Assembly (NCBI GenBank): GCA_949751835.1
Contig: CATKHK010000030.1
Coordinates: forward strand, 1-64,000
Source of the DNA: Blepharisma japonicum
Taxonomy: Eukaryota > Ciliophora > Heterotrichea > Heterotrichida > Blepharismidae
Direction of reading: 5' to 3'
Length of the DNA stretch: 64,000 nt
Shown piece by piece: positions 26,209 through 36,818 of the stretch. A model generated the notes under the pieces. It was not told the DNA's origin. It saw only the letters and a list, made by a program, of their open reading frames with translations, and made no database searches. The position numbers and the translations under genes were made by a program. Within the stretch, counting starts at the first letter, position 1. Each line of letters opens with the position of its first letter.

Positions 26209-29200
26209 TTATTTACATTCTGACTTAAACAAATCCAACGTTTGAGGCTCGATTTTTGAATGAAATCTTTTAGATTTCTTTCCAAAAGTGAATGCGAATT
26301 TGAATAAAGATGAAGTATCTTTTCCCTTCTTTCTGAATAGCAAATTTGGATATTTCTTCTTTTGGACAATTAGTCCCATAAGAATAATGATTGTCCATCC
26401 TCCAATTATTAATGAAACCCATGGGAAGCTCGATCCTTCAATTAAGAAATATATTGTTGATAGGCAAGATACCCATGCAACTCCTACAAGACTCAGTTGG
26501 TGCCACCAGTTGAATCTTCCATAGTTATAAGCTTTAAATTTCCACCCAAATGCTAAATAAAACAAAATTACCAATAAAAATATAAATCCATGGGCAGTAT
26601 CACTTGACCGCTTAAGTGTTTTATTTAAGACTATGATAATCACTTGTATAATTGTTTTTATCATCAAATATAAAGGAATCGATTTTACATGCAAAGTATG
26701 CTCAAACTCTTGCCAAAGAGGTCTGCAAAATACAGCGAAAGGCTCATACAAGGCCAATGAGAGCGCAGACAAAATAGCAAAAGTAAGATGACTACCTTGT
26801 CAGCAGAACTGATAGCAGTCAACAGAGAGGTAGCTATCTGATCAGTCATTTCCAATAGAGTGATCACATACAAAAATTTCCAATAGGATCGATATAAATG
26901 GAATAAAACACAAATTTCCTAAAATTGGCATAGTGTAATCATATATAAAAATAGCATAAGACCTACCTGGCATGCACTTTAACTCCTGTAGCCAGTACCG
27001 AAAATAGGTAGGGTACATTGAAGAAGGCACTACATCTTCAGGTGTGTGCTCCCAGCTAGGCTCTCTAAACAATACCTAGGACATCCACTAGGTTAATCGG
27101 AACATTTATCAGTGCGATGCCAGGTTCTGAGAATTGGGCTAGTAAATTGACCTGGAACATATTTTAATTTTTCAATATATGAAATAATAATTTATATATA
27201 CATTTTATACACAAAAAATATTTTTACAGCTTAAACAATGCTTATTTTTCCTTCTTCAAAATGGCTTATATTGAAGCAAAAATAGGATACTGGTTGGTTT
27301 GACCATTATCATGCTTACAGTATTATTGCAGCTCTTATGAGCTTTTTAATAACTATTTTCTCCGTATTTTCTTAAGTTTTTGCCTGAGCCTTCGCCTGAA
27401 CTTCATCAGAGCCTTTGCCTGAACTCTTGCTTGAAATTTTGCTTGAGCTTTTGCTATACTTTTGCCTATACTTTTGTCTGAACTTTTGCATGAAGCTTTG
27501 CCAGAACTTTTGCCAGATCTTTTGCATGAGCTTCTTTCTGAAGTTTATCTGAACTTTTAGTTTAACTTTTACATTTACTTTTGCATCAGCTTTTGTCTCA
27601 ACTTCTTCTCAAATTTCTTCCTCAACTTTTGCCTCAATTTTTGCCTCAACTTTTGCCTCAACTTTTGCCTCAACTTTTGCCTCAACTTTTGCCTCAATTT
27701 TTGCCTCAATTTTTGCCTCAACTTTTGCCTCAATTTTTGCCTCAACTTTTACCTCAACTTTTGCCTCAACTTTTGCCTCAATTTTTGCCTCAACTTTCGC
27801 CTCAACTTTTGCCTCAACTTTCGCCTCAACTTTTGCCTCAACTTTTGCCTCAACTTTTGCCTCAACTTTTGCCTCAACTTTTGCCTCAACTTTTGCCTCA
27901 ACTTTTGCCTCAACTTTTGCCTCAACTTTCGCCTCAACTTTTGCCTCAACTTTTGCCTCAACTTTTGCCTCAACTTTTACCTCAACTTTTGCCTCAACTT
28001 TTGCCTTAGCTTTTGCCTAAGATTTCTTTCCAGCTTTTGCCTCAGTTTTTGCATCAGCTTTTTCCTCAGCTTTTCCCATAACTTTTATCTCAACTTTTGT
28101 AACAGCATTTGCCTCAACTTTTACCTCAACTTTTGCCTCAATTTTTGTCTCGAATTTTTCCTCGATTTTTGCCTCGAATTTCGCCTCTACTTTTGCCTCA
28201 ATATTTCCTTTGGTTTTTTGGCTTTGCTAGCTCTTTTAACTTCTTCTTGAGCCTTCAGCTCCGTTTTACCTGCTGTTGGCAGAGCTTTCGCCAGACCATA
28301 AATGAGTGAAACCGGGAGCTCCCTACATTTGCTCACTACCTGGATCAATTCCCCTTCATCTAGCGCGATTCCATCCATCTCTGAACCCCATCTCAGCATC
28401 ATTTCCATAAATTCTTGCTCATTAACCTCACTTTCACTTCCAAGATCATTCTCCTCATCGGACATGCAATCATCAAATAGTTTATCCACTTCTCCCAAAA
28501 CTCCTCATCATAAAACAATCTCTCCTCATCTGAAGTCATGCTTTCAAGAGTTCGTTGCTACTTCACAATCCTTGACCAATCAAGGCAGATATTTCACGCT
28601 CTCTTCCTCTTGCCGCCATTTTCCCTAACAAAATAAAAAATAGAATTTTTTGATCAAATTAAAGTGTGGAATGAGTAAAGTAATGTATGAAATTGTGAGC
28701 ATCAGTGAAGTATTATTGAAGTGAATAAAGGTCACCGAGCCCTCACAGCTGCGTATCAATAAATTAACTTAACGTTAACAACATAGAGTAATCAGCTAAA
28801 ACTCCAAACTCTCTAAAGAATCAAATTCGATTAAATTTTTCATCCAAATGAAAAATAATCTCAACACAAAAAATAGCTCACAGTGCACATAAAGCAATAA
28901 TTAAGCCTAAAATCCACCAAAAAACGCCATTTTCAAGCTTATAAAGATTTTTGAGATCTAATGACACTGCATCTCCAATGTTCGCAAGAAATGAATTCAA
29001 AGGTCGAATATCAGGGCCCTGAGAAAGCAGCTGAAAAAATTCTACAACAATAGTAACCCCAACAATCATGTCTTCAACTGAAAGTTCTTCGTTTTTTATA
29101 AGCTCCTCAACATTTATATTCCACCATTTTTTCCAAATATAAAAAGTGACAATTGCAGTTACTAATACAACAAAAAAACAAACCCCAAAAGCCAAGCCTT

Positions 29201-31490
29201 GGCCTTTAGGGAAATTTTGCTTTAATTTATCATCGAATGGACAGTTTGTTCTTGTGATTATGAAGTCTGTAGGTTTTTTTGTAGTCCCATCAGCATATAT
29301 AATAGGAGTTTCTATTGCCAAAATTTGCAAGCTTGTAGGTGTAAAATACCCTACATTATAAGTTGTTAATATATCTATAGTAGCATTATAATAATTTGAT
29401 TGGATTGTTAGACTTGTTAATTGCATATCATTGCTATCTTTTTGTATATAAACTTTTCCACTACATCCATTAAATTTTATATTTCTAATAGCTGCTTGAA
29501 GAATAAAAGGATTGGTATAGTCATTCCCTTGATTTATAGTCCAGTCCAAAGCGGTCCCTATTAAATAAGCAGCATCATAATACAAACAAGAGTACGATGT
29601 AGGCTCAGTGTTTCCATTAGATGCATATATTTCATCATGAATTTCCCTCCCTTTTTCGCCTACAAATGCTGATTGGATAACAGTCATTAATGGCACAGCA
29701 ATATTTAATCTTTTATATGTATAATCATCCTTATTTGCAATAGAAGAGAGCCATGCAGAAATAACTGAGTATATAAAAATATCCCCTTTTCTTATGCCTA
29801 AATCATAAAATAATTCTGTAACATAATCCGTCAAAGGAGGGTTCAATACATATATTACCATTCTGGTATGAGTGTCAATGATGCCTTGCACCACATTCGT
29901 ATAATTTCTTAACTGATCTCTAGTAAGGAGGGGTGGGATTATTTTTAGCTCGTTAACGATTTTTATCTTTTGCCTTTCAGCTTCTTGACTAATATAATGG
30001 TAAGCTGAAATTCCTAAGCTGTCATTTTGATAGAGGACTGCAACACTCCTTCAGCCAAGAACTTTTAATATTAAAGGAGCCTGTGCATATAATACATTGC
30101 TAGGCAAGCTTACGCGTGTATAAAATGGATATTTAGTCTTATTTGAGAGACCTGGGTCAACATTTATAGCCCCAATGCAAGGGATAGTAATATTTAATTT
30201 TGCCAATAAAGCAATTTCTCCATAAGCAGTTGGAGTGCCTATAGAAAAAATATGTGCTAATCCCAGGCTATTCTTATCTTTGCTTAAGCAATTATTAAAA
30301 AATGTTTCATTATATATGCTAACTCCACAGTCAAAATTATTAACTTTTAGCTGAAAATTTTGTAAGATATCATATTTGGTATTGATAGTTTTGACTGCAA
30401 GTGTGAGCCCTCATAAATGACGAATTATTGAGGGTACAGAGACAGAGCCAGGATTAGTTGTTCCATCGTTTGCGCTGATGTATAAAATTTTTTTTTGAGA
30501 TACTGGAGTTTTAAGTGAATTTCCTGGAAATATGATAGGATAATTTATAGTTATTTTTTCTCCTGCAATGGATCCTACAATTTTTCTTTGGCGTTGGTTA
30601 ATATTTATAAGAGAAATATCTTTAGAGCAATAATGATTTGGGCACATTTTTGACAGCAAAATTCATGAATCATCTACACTTGAACTATTTTTTAAAATCA
30701 AAACCAGTTCTGAAATCGCGACCGATAAGTATTTTTCATAAGAGTCGACTAATTCTCTACCTTTTTCCACAACTGCGAGAGCTCCTTCAACAGTTGATCC
30801 ATAACTGCTTTCGCCGATAAGCAAAATCCCTGTTTCATTGGTCAGCATTTTTGAATTCATCAATGCTTGCTGAACTCCAATTGAAGTATTTTTGTCAGCA
30901 AATAAATAAAATAATGAAGAGCCTAATTTCATTAGATCTCTTTGCACAAAATTTTGAATTGATATATCTGAGCTAACAGAAAACAGCTCAATAGAGTTAA
31001 TGTTCAGCAAAAACTGCGAATGTGAATATTTCTCTACAGTTGTTAAAGCAACCCCATCAGCTCAGTTAAAATAGTTTAAAAGAGCAGTAAAAGCTTCTCT
31101 TAAAGTTTGTTTTGAACTTGAAAGAGAAAAAGTTTTTTTATTATGGTAAATTAAGTCATCAGAAACCACAAAATGTATGATAAAGTTATCTTCGCAGAGC
31201 TTTGAAATCTTGAACTGAGAATTTAAACTGCTAGTTATATCGAAAATTGCAAGAAGATTTGGCCGATTTGATATTTCTTCTTCCAGTCGTGAATAATCGC
31301 ATAAAGAAATTTCAGTTGAAGCTATACCAGAAATTTCTAATTGAATATTTGAAATCAAATTTGATATAACATTTGAAGGGCTTGAGTAAGCAATTAAAAC
31401 CTCTGAAGACGCTGAAAGTGCAATTAAAGCTAAAATTGCTTTTAAAAATCCTTGATGATAATAAGATGAATTGTGCTTACTATACTTCAT
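26209..31490 (-). CDS. Receptor-like protein, array copy 8, split by a 1.85-kb insertion
   Basis: ATG at 31488-31490 ([20 protein letters not shown], a signal peptide), TAA at 26209-26211. The coding sequence lies in 28795-31490 and 26209-26941. It is interrupted inside the predicted fourth membrane segment, between LADYS and MPILGNLCF. Removing the insertion together with one copy of the 13-bp direct repeat leaves 3429 nt, a multiple of three and in frame (1142 aa), matching the lengths of the other copies. No in-frame TAA or TAG is seen in either part. The gene could therefore still be functional where the insert is removed, for example by developmental DNA elimination. As the DNA stands it is disrupted. 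The lobe motif resembles copy 7. Confidence 0.8.
27360..28200. repeat. 12-bp minisatellite (consensus CCTCAACTTTTG)
   Basis: Dozens of head-to-tail 12-bp units, nearly perfect from about 27600 to 28010 and degenerate on both sides. Because 12 is a multiple of three, frames stay open on both strands. The plus strand reads Leu-Pro-Gln-Leu repeats. The minus strand reads Gln-Lys-Leu-Arg, or in another frame Ala-Lys-Val-Glu. The Ala-Lys-Val-Glu frame runs into the degenerate units on the right while keeping its Lys/Glu/Ala pattern, so it was probably the original coding frame of a helical charged repeat protein. Confidence 0.85.
28205..28620 (-). pseudogene. Decayed reading frame inside the insertion
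   Basis: Minus-strand protein-like sequence is spread over more than one frame: [35 protein letters not shown], and then a 100-residue stretch with [20 protein letters not shown] and [17 protein letters not shown] leading into the minisatellite. The amino-acid composition (Glu/Asp then Lys-rich) suggests one former protein with a charged repeat tail. The family is not recognised and the frame is broken. Confidence 0.45.
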
Positions 31491-32807
31491 AAATATTATT
31501 TATAATAAATACTAAACAGATTTTTGTATAATATTTATTAAAAACAACAATGCATTGTTAATTTTGTTCATGAGCATTCAGTTCGAAAGATAATTATCAT
31601 TATGGATTTTCCTTTAAAAAACAAAAGCAAGTTAAATAATAAATTATAACTGAACTATCCAAAAAAATTGATTTATGAAAATTTATAATATAAATTAATT
31701 GTTTTACTTTTATCAATCCTGTTAGAATGTAAAATTAAATAGCTTTAGATCTATGTATGATACTAGCAATTATATATATTCAACTATAGCAAATTTTGGT
31801 TCTAAGTTTATGAATATGCATGCTATAATTATCTAACATTTCACAAGTATTCAATTTGCATTTGATATTCAAATATAAAATTCTAATTAGAATTCATTAG
31901 AAATAAAGATTAGCCAGCTAAATTAAATTGATTAACAGAAAAAGATAGGTTTTTTTGAATAACTTTTTAGGATGAGATTTAAATTTTTTCAAGAATCTTT
32001 ATGCAATTCCATTAATTCAATTAAATTCTTTAAAGCTGTAGCAAAAGCATTAATTAAACTCTTTTTTGAACTAGATAGTGAAAATGTTAATTTTATGTAG
32101 AGTAAGCTGTCAAAAAATTATGAGAAATTGTCATCACATAATTTTGAGATCTTGAATTGAGAGTTTAGAATTATAATTTATAGAGAAAATATGTAAATTT
32201 TTATTATAACTAAAAGAATTAATATGGGAAAATTTTCATACCATAAATTTCGAACTAAATTCTTTCTATCGTTAAACTAATTTTATTTGATCTGAAATTG
32301 AATAATTATAAAATAGACTTAATATAGATGCACATAAATTTAATCTTTACTTTAGGACATTGTGCATAAAAACGAGATAAAGAGTATTGATTATATCCAA
32401 ATTACCAGAGCTAAGAAATAAGCTTAGAATATTAATTATTTTTCAACAACCAATTTCAAAGTTTATCTTTTTACCAAACATATATAATAACTTCTTTATA
32501 CATCAGTCATTGGCATGATTGTAAAGATAAGTAATTCTTACTTAATCACTTTAAGAATTCTTAAAATGGTTTAAAATCGAATTAAATTAACAAGCACATA
32601 CAAGGCAATTATATTTAATCTTTTTTTGTGAGCAATATTTTTTCTCCAACTAAATGGCGATATAATAATTAAGCTTCTATACTTTATTATTTATCTTTCC
32701 TGCACTTCTAATCACAATAATTATTGCAATCTCTTATTTTCAGTTGCTATTTGTATGGAAGCTCAAATTTATCAACAATTTATTAAAATCATCATTAAAT
32801 AATTACA
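31491..32807. other. Spacer at the array boundary, with an N-terminal relic of the receptor family (about 32000-32185)
   Basis: AT-rich, 1.3 kb. Around 32000-32185 the plus-strand text matches the complement of the family's N-terminal coding region (compare 31060-31220 of copy 8), with small deletions and stops. It is a decayed 5' end of a former copy and marks the array edge. The rest appears empty apart from the promoter of copy 8. Confidence 0.6.
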
Positions 32808-33119
32808 TTATTGTAAAAATACAATTTCAATTTTCTTTCCGTCATCTACATATTTCCCATCCATTTCCGTATAAAGTGGAAATATTTCTTTGCTTTTATT
32901 TAAATCCTTTGAAGGTATTCTTTGTATCGGTTCGCTTAATTGCTTTTCAAGGCTTTCTCTTATACTCTTCCTTAGTTTTGCAATTTTTTCTTTATCTCGC
33001 CCATTATTATCCAAATCAATTCAATTTTTACCTGAAACGGTGTCAGTGTTCGGCGTGATTCTTGATTCTCCGTCCTTCTTTTTATTAAAACCCAAGCAAC
33101 AGCTCCAAGATAAATTCAT
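32808..33119 (-). CDS. Small charged protein of unknown function
   Basis: 103 aa, ATG at 33117-33119, TAA at 32808-32810, one internal TGA read as Trp (KNWIDLD). The N-terminus MNLSWSCCLGF has two adjacent Cys that could be palmitoylated. The rest is hydrophilic, with a charged, probably helical stretch (DKEKIAKLRKSIRESLEKQL). No recognised domain. It lies just 26 bp downstream of the CRT-like gene's stop on the same strand. Compactness and a consistent frame support it, but short length keeps confidence moderate. Confidence 0.6.
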
Positions 33120-33145
33120 TACAAAAATGTCAATTTTATTAGAAA

Positions 33146-34177
33146 TTAATTTGAATAACTAAATTTAATTGGAACTTCTGGATAAAAATAGTACACAGAA
33201 CAGCCAAATGCAGCAATTATGCCTGTTAAGACTTCTACAAGCTCAGTCGAAAAATCATTAAATAAAATACCAGATAAGGAAAATCCAGATAGCATTAGAA
33301 AGCCGCTTATCATGTGAACGATTCTTTGACCTTCTTTAAAGTCCTTACTATTATTTAGGATAAAATGATGAACTGCTGTAGTAATTCCTAAACAAAAAAT
33401 GAATACTGGCAATAAGTCGCAATCAATCCCTACCATACATTTAAAACCCTCATTCAAGTGACTTCCTATAGAAACCCCTTGCATTGCTAAAATAAGTGGT
33501 AAAAATGCTCCTCCAAATATTGTGGAAGATAATAAAGTGACTTTATTCATTGCTAATTCTTCAGCTATGTTTTGTCTTAAATAGCTTATTTTAAACACAG
33601 TACTTGAAGTTTGTAGCAAAATCCCTAATAATAACAAGTAAGAATAATTATTCCCATTATACCCATAATTAACCGAAACGCTAACAATAATAATTATTCC
33701 TGCTATATAATGTGTAAGTAAAAACGGATGCATTTGTGTAAATCTCATCAAAAATATTCTAAAAAGAATAGAAATTTGAAATAAAGCAGATAAAAAAATA
33801 GGCGTGATATTCGCAGCAGTGGATAAGACTATAAACAAATAAGTCACATCAATTATTCCTAAAAAGACAAGGCTCTTTTTCTGCGGAGCAGTTTTTGACT
33901 TTATTCCTAAGATCCAGACTATAATTGCCATCAATACAAGAAGGAAAAAACCTAAAACCAAGCATTTTCCTTTAGCAGATTTTATGACTGATAAGAAAAA
34001 GAATTGCTGTGAGATCATAGTAAAAAAGAGGACGATTCATTTTCATGAGTATAAAATTCTTCTAGGAAATGGCAGTTTATTCTCTGGAAAGCTATGGAAC
34101 TCTTCGTCAGTTGTGAAATAGTTGATATCTTTGAATCTTCTAAGCAAGAGAGGCTCGTCCTTGATATTTGTCATCAT
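33146..34177 (-). CDS. CRT-like multi-pass transporter (drug/metabolite transporter superfamily)
   Basis: 343 aa, first of two tandem ATGs at 34175-34177, TAA at 33146-33148. The cytosolic N-terminus of about 45 residues (DEPLLLRRFKDI) is followed by about 9-10 hydrophobic segments. The order resembles the chloroquine-resistance-transporter-like family: a DVTYLFIVLSTAANITPIFLS stretch, a central FKISYLRQNIAEE, and a loop with paired Cys (KCMVGIDCD) before the last half. Known relatives sit in vacuole or lysosome membranes and move amino acids or peptides. Two TGA Trp codons (SWKWIVLFF) join the N-terminal part to the first TM. Divergent from the next gene with 57 bp between starts. Family assignment is by eye and moderate. 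Confidence 0.7.
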
Positions 34178-34234
34178 AATAAACTTATGCAAAAATTACA
34201 TATTTAATATACTTAATAAAAGATTTTGAAGGTT
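34178..34234. promoter_or_regulatory. 57-bp divergent intergenic region
   Basis: The start codons of the CRT-like gene (minus) and the release-factor-like gene (plus) lie only 57 bp apart, so both core promoters must fit in this AT-rich interval or overlap the genes. No specific motif is recognised. Confidence 0.4.
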
Positions 34235-34657
34235 ATGCTAAGGCTTTTATGCAGAAATTTTGGGAACTTTATACTTAATCCTGCAGATGTCAAAGAAACT
34301 TTAACGCGCGGATGAGGACCTGGAGGTCAAAAAGTAAATAAATCCACTAATTGTGTGTGCTTGAAGCATATCCCGACAGGAATTATGGTAAAAGTTCATG
34401 ATTCGAGGCAGCTCTATGAAAATAGAGAAATCGCTTATAAGAGACTTGAAGAAAAAATTGAATTTCACTTATATGGCGCTGAAAGCAAAAAAGGGATTAA
34501 AATTGAAAAGATTAAGAAACAAAAAGATAGGCAGAGGCGTAGAAGGCTACAAAAAGAAGATAGTAAATTCAAAGAATCTCAAGAATCTCAAGAATCTCAA
34601 GAATCTCAAGAATCTCAAGAATCTCAAGAAAGCGATGATAATAAAAATATTGAATAA
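34235..34657 (+). CDS. Mitochondrial release-factor-like protein with GGQ motif (MTRFR/ICT1-type)
   Basis: 140 aa. MLRLLCRNFGNFI looks like a mitochondrial targeting start. It is followed by TRGWGPGGQKVNKSTNCV, the class I release-factor GGQ motif in the short-form context. The W is TGA at 34313-34315. The GGQ loop hydrolyses peptidyl-tRNA on stalled ribosomes. The protein lacks the codon-recognition domain, as in human C12orf65/MTRFR and ICT1. The C-terminus is Lys/Arg-rich (KKQKDRQRRRRLQKE), typical of the ribosome-binding tail, and then carries a Ser-Gln-Glu tripeptide repeat. It ends 15 bp before the next gene on the same strand. Confidence 0.88.
34571..34629 (+). repeat. 9-bp tandem repeat encoding (Ser-Gln-Glu)n
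   Basis: About six to seven head-to-tail copies of a 9-bp unit (CAAGAATCT) in the 3' end of the release-factor-like gene. They add a polar SQE tail after the basic segment. Copy number is likely to vary between strains because unit length keeps the frame. Confidence 0.85.
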
Positions 34658-34672
34658 CAGATTTATTTATAA

Positions 34673-35389
34673 ATGGGCTGTAATACAAGCAGAGAAGATT
34701 TAAGTGAGGAGGAAAAAGCTATCATTTCAGTTGAAAAATACTTAGGATATAGCAATTGCACTTGCAAGCTAATTGATTTGATGTTCAGAAAATATGCGTC
34801 AAACGGAACCATTAACTGCCGACAAAGACAAGAAATTATGACTCATTTGATGCTAAAAGCAAGAAACACTAATGAATGTCCGCACATTGAAGATTTTTAT
34901 GAGAAATTCAAGCTAGATGACAACAGCTATGATTTCAAAGCATTATTAATACTTGGAATAACTTTAAGTGATGGGAAACCGAAAGAGAAAGCTAAGCTTC
35001 TATTTGAAATATTTGATTCTTCCAACAGAAAAATCATATCTAAAGAAAGTGTTGAAACCATGATAAAGATTTTGCTTATGAACGCCATTGATTTTATACC
35101 CATTTTATGCCACAACTCAAGTTTGGTCCCTATGTATGAAAATGAGATTAACGTTTATTCTGAAAAAATCAGAATAAGCAAAGAAAAAGCATTTGGATCA
35201 ATTTTAAGGAAATTTTTAGGCAAAGATCCAGAGAATTGTGAAGAAATTGATTTAGATGAGTTTTTAGCATGCTTTAATCATAGTGATGCTCAAGATTTGC
35301 TTAATCCACAAGGATTGAGGACATTTGTGTTGAGAAAAGGAAAACGTCTTGTTAGGAAACCTTTAGAAAGCGAAGGAAAAGACTTATAA
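34673..35389 (+). CDS. EF-hand-like protein with myristoylation-type start
   Basis: 238 aa. MGCNTSRE is a good N-myristoylation start with an adjacent Cys for palmitoylation, suggesting a membrane-anchored protein. The helix-loop-helix layout (LGITLSDGKPKEKAKLLFEIFDSSNRKIISKESVETM, given here as widely separated cues at about residues 98-135) resembles a calcineurin-B or NCS-like EF-hand region, although the loop ligands are imperfect (DSSNRKIISKE) and calcium binding is uncertain. A second possible hand ends with EEIDLDEFLACF at about 203. Compact neighbour of the release-factor-like gene. The start is the first ATG. Confidence 0.65.
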   Translation: MGCNTSREDLSEEEKAIISVEKYLGYSNCTCKLIDLMFRKYASNGTINCRQRQEIMTHLMLKARNTNECPHIEDFYEKFKLDDNSYDFKALLILGITLSDGKPKEKAKLLFEIFDSSNRKIISKESVETMIKILLMNAIDFIPILCHNSSLVPMYENEINVYSEKIRISKEKAFGSILRKFLGKDPENCEEIDLDEFLACFNHSDAQDLLNPQGLRTFVLRKGKRLVRKPLESEGKDL

Positions 35390-35501
35390 ATAGTATAAGT
35401 TGTAAAGAGCTTTAATTTATAAGTGGGTTAAAATATTGATTGGAATAAATATTGTTTAGTAAAAATAATAAATTTCATAGGTTTTTATAATTATATATGC
35501 T

Positions 35502-36623
35502 TTATAAATCCTTTTCAATTAAAGGCTTTTGACTTTTATCTTTTGGTAAATCAGACATCAGTAAAGTATATCTTGAAATTAGTACAGGAATGATATATCC
35601 CAAAATAAATCCTGAAATATACTTTTCGATACAGAAAAAAAATAATTTTCCACACCCTCATTTTAATAGTCCAATAGCAAGCTCTAAATAATTCTTACCT
35701 ACTCCATACATAAATCCAAAGAGAAAGCTTAAATAAACAAATGCAAAAATAGCAGTTTTGTAATTGAATTTTAATAATCTATATTTTCCTTTAAGACACC
35801 GATATCCAGTTATAAATCCAGCTAGTGCTAAAACATAGGATGTCTCAAGCAAATTTTGCAGTAAAGCTGAATGCAGACTTAGATCTTCTCCACTTCTATT
35901 TTTATAGTTAATTGACCAATTATTATTTCATTCAGGTTGCCTAAAAGTTAGTAAAAAAATGCCGATACCAATAAATGTCACAGAAAATACATGGATAATG
36001 CAAATATTTTTCATTTTTTTTACAATTGAATTTATATAATCATCAATTTCAGGCCTCATCAATATTGAGGCTAAAAATGCAGCATAAGAGTATCCTAAAA
36101 TAATAGGGAAATAAAATTCTTCGCCTAAATATGTATTATTAAATATTGTTAAAAACATAGCAAAAATCACTACAAATACCTTTGAGATTACAGTTTGACC
36201 AGTTTCAAGCCATAAATTTCCTAAATAAAAGATTAATGATCCAGCAAAAAAGGCTTGCATAGAAGGCGCCCCAAAATCGCCTTTTTGCCTGACACCATTA
36301 ATTTTAGGATACTTTCACATAGGCCTTGGATGGCAAATGCACATTTTAAGCATTGCTCCATGGCAAGCAGATATAAATTCTGCTGAAACGCTTTTTATTC
36401 CAAGCTTTCTATTTCAGCACAAATAAATCATCCCAGCAAAATAAGCAAAAATCAGTGTAAGTCCAGTATCAAGCCAACTAGCAATAGTATTAAATTCTGA
36501 TGTGCTAAAATTTTGTATCATTTCGATAATACTGGCACCTGTGCTATCAAGTGATTCTTCTTCAAATATCTCGAAATATGTGCATAACAAAGCAGCTAAG
36601 CTTGTTATAATAGTCGCTTTCAT
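35502..36623 (-). CDS. PAP2-fold membrane protein, probably catalytically inactive
   Basis: 373 aa, ATG at 36621-36623, TAA at 35502-35504, three or more TGA Trp codons. About seven to eight membrane segments. The PAP2/glucose-6-phosphatase superfamily layout is visible. Motif 1 is CHPRPMW. Motif 2 reads GAPSMQAFF where active enzymes have PSGHA or PSxHA. Motif 3 reads NNTYLGEEFYFPIILGYSY where active enzymes have SRxYxGxHxxxD. Both catalytic His, the motif 3 Arg and the following Asp are replaced. Active relatives dephosphorylate lipid phosphates such as sphingosine-1-phosphate. This one may be a lipid-binding or regulatory pseudoenzyme. Convergent with the EF-hand gene (112 bp apart). Confidence 0.72.
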
Positions 36624-36818
36624 TTATGTCTAAAATTCAGTAAAATAATCAGTAGAAAAGTAATCATATGTATTAAAAATTATTTCTATTTATTATTATT
36701 GATACATTCTTAATTTTTCTATAGTTCTTAGCAGTGAAATTTCTTTTATAATCCATTTTGAATAGTCTATTAGATTTTTCTCCTCCCCTTTTCTACTAAA
36801 TTCCATATTCTCAGTTAC

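Larger units (their letters stand above)
26942..28794. mobile_element. 1.85-kb insertion in array copy 8, family not recognised
   Basis: Sequence absent from all other array copies, bounded by a 13-bp direct repeat with one mismatch (CATAGTGTAATCA at 26929-26941, CATAGAGTAATCA at 28782-28794). The left part (26942-27180) is less AT-rich than its surroundings. The middle is a 12-bp minisatellite, and the right part carries a decayed minus-strand reading frame. No terminal inverted repeats, transposase, reverse transcriptase or long poly(A) are visible. The direct repeat indicates an insertion event. Because the repeat contains TA, a germline-limited sequence normally cut out during macronuclear development is an alternative to a transposon. 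Confidence 0.65.

Noticed and set aside
27581-28009. Plus-strand frame of Leu-Pro-Gln-Leu repeats
   Set aside because: A by-product of the 12-bp repeat, whose length keeps all frames open; the minus strand gives a more protein-like pattern.
27360-28200. CRISPR array
   Set aside because: Units are 12 bp head to tail with no spacers, in a eukaryotic genome.
2400-31490. Class C GPCR assignment for the array proteins
   Set aside because: The ectodomain fold fits, but the number and motifs of the membrane segments do not match seven-TM class C receptors.
1-32200. Many short separate genes or frameshifted pseudogenes in the array
   Set aside because: All breaks within the intact copies are TGA in one constant frame, so they vanish once UGA is read as Trp.
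34398-34703. Overlapping frame inside the release-factor-like gene
   Set aside because: Shifted reading of the basic region and the 9-bp repeat; the GGQ motif lies in the other frame.
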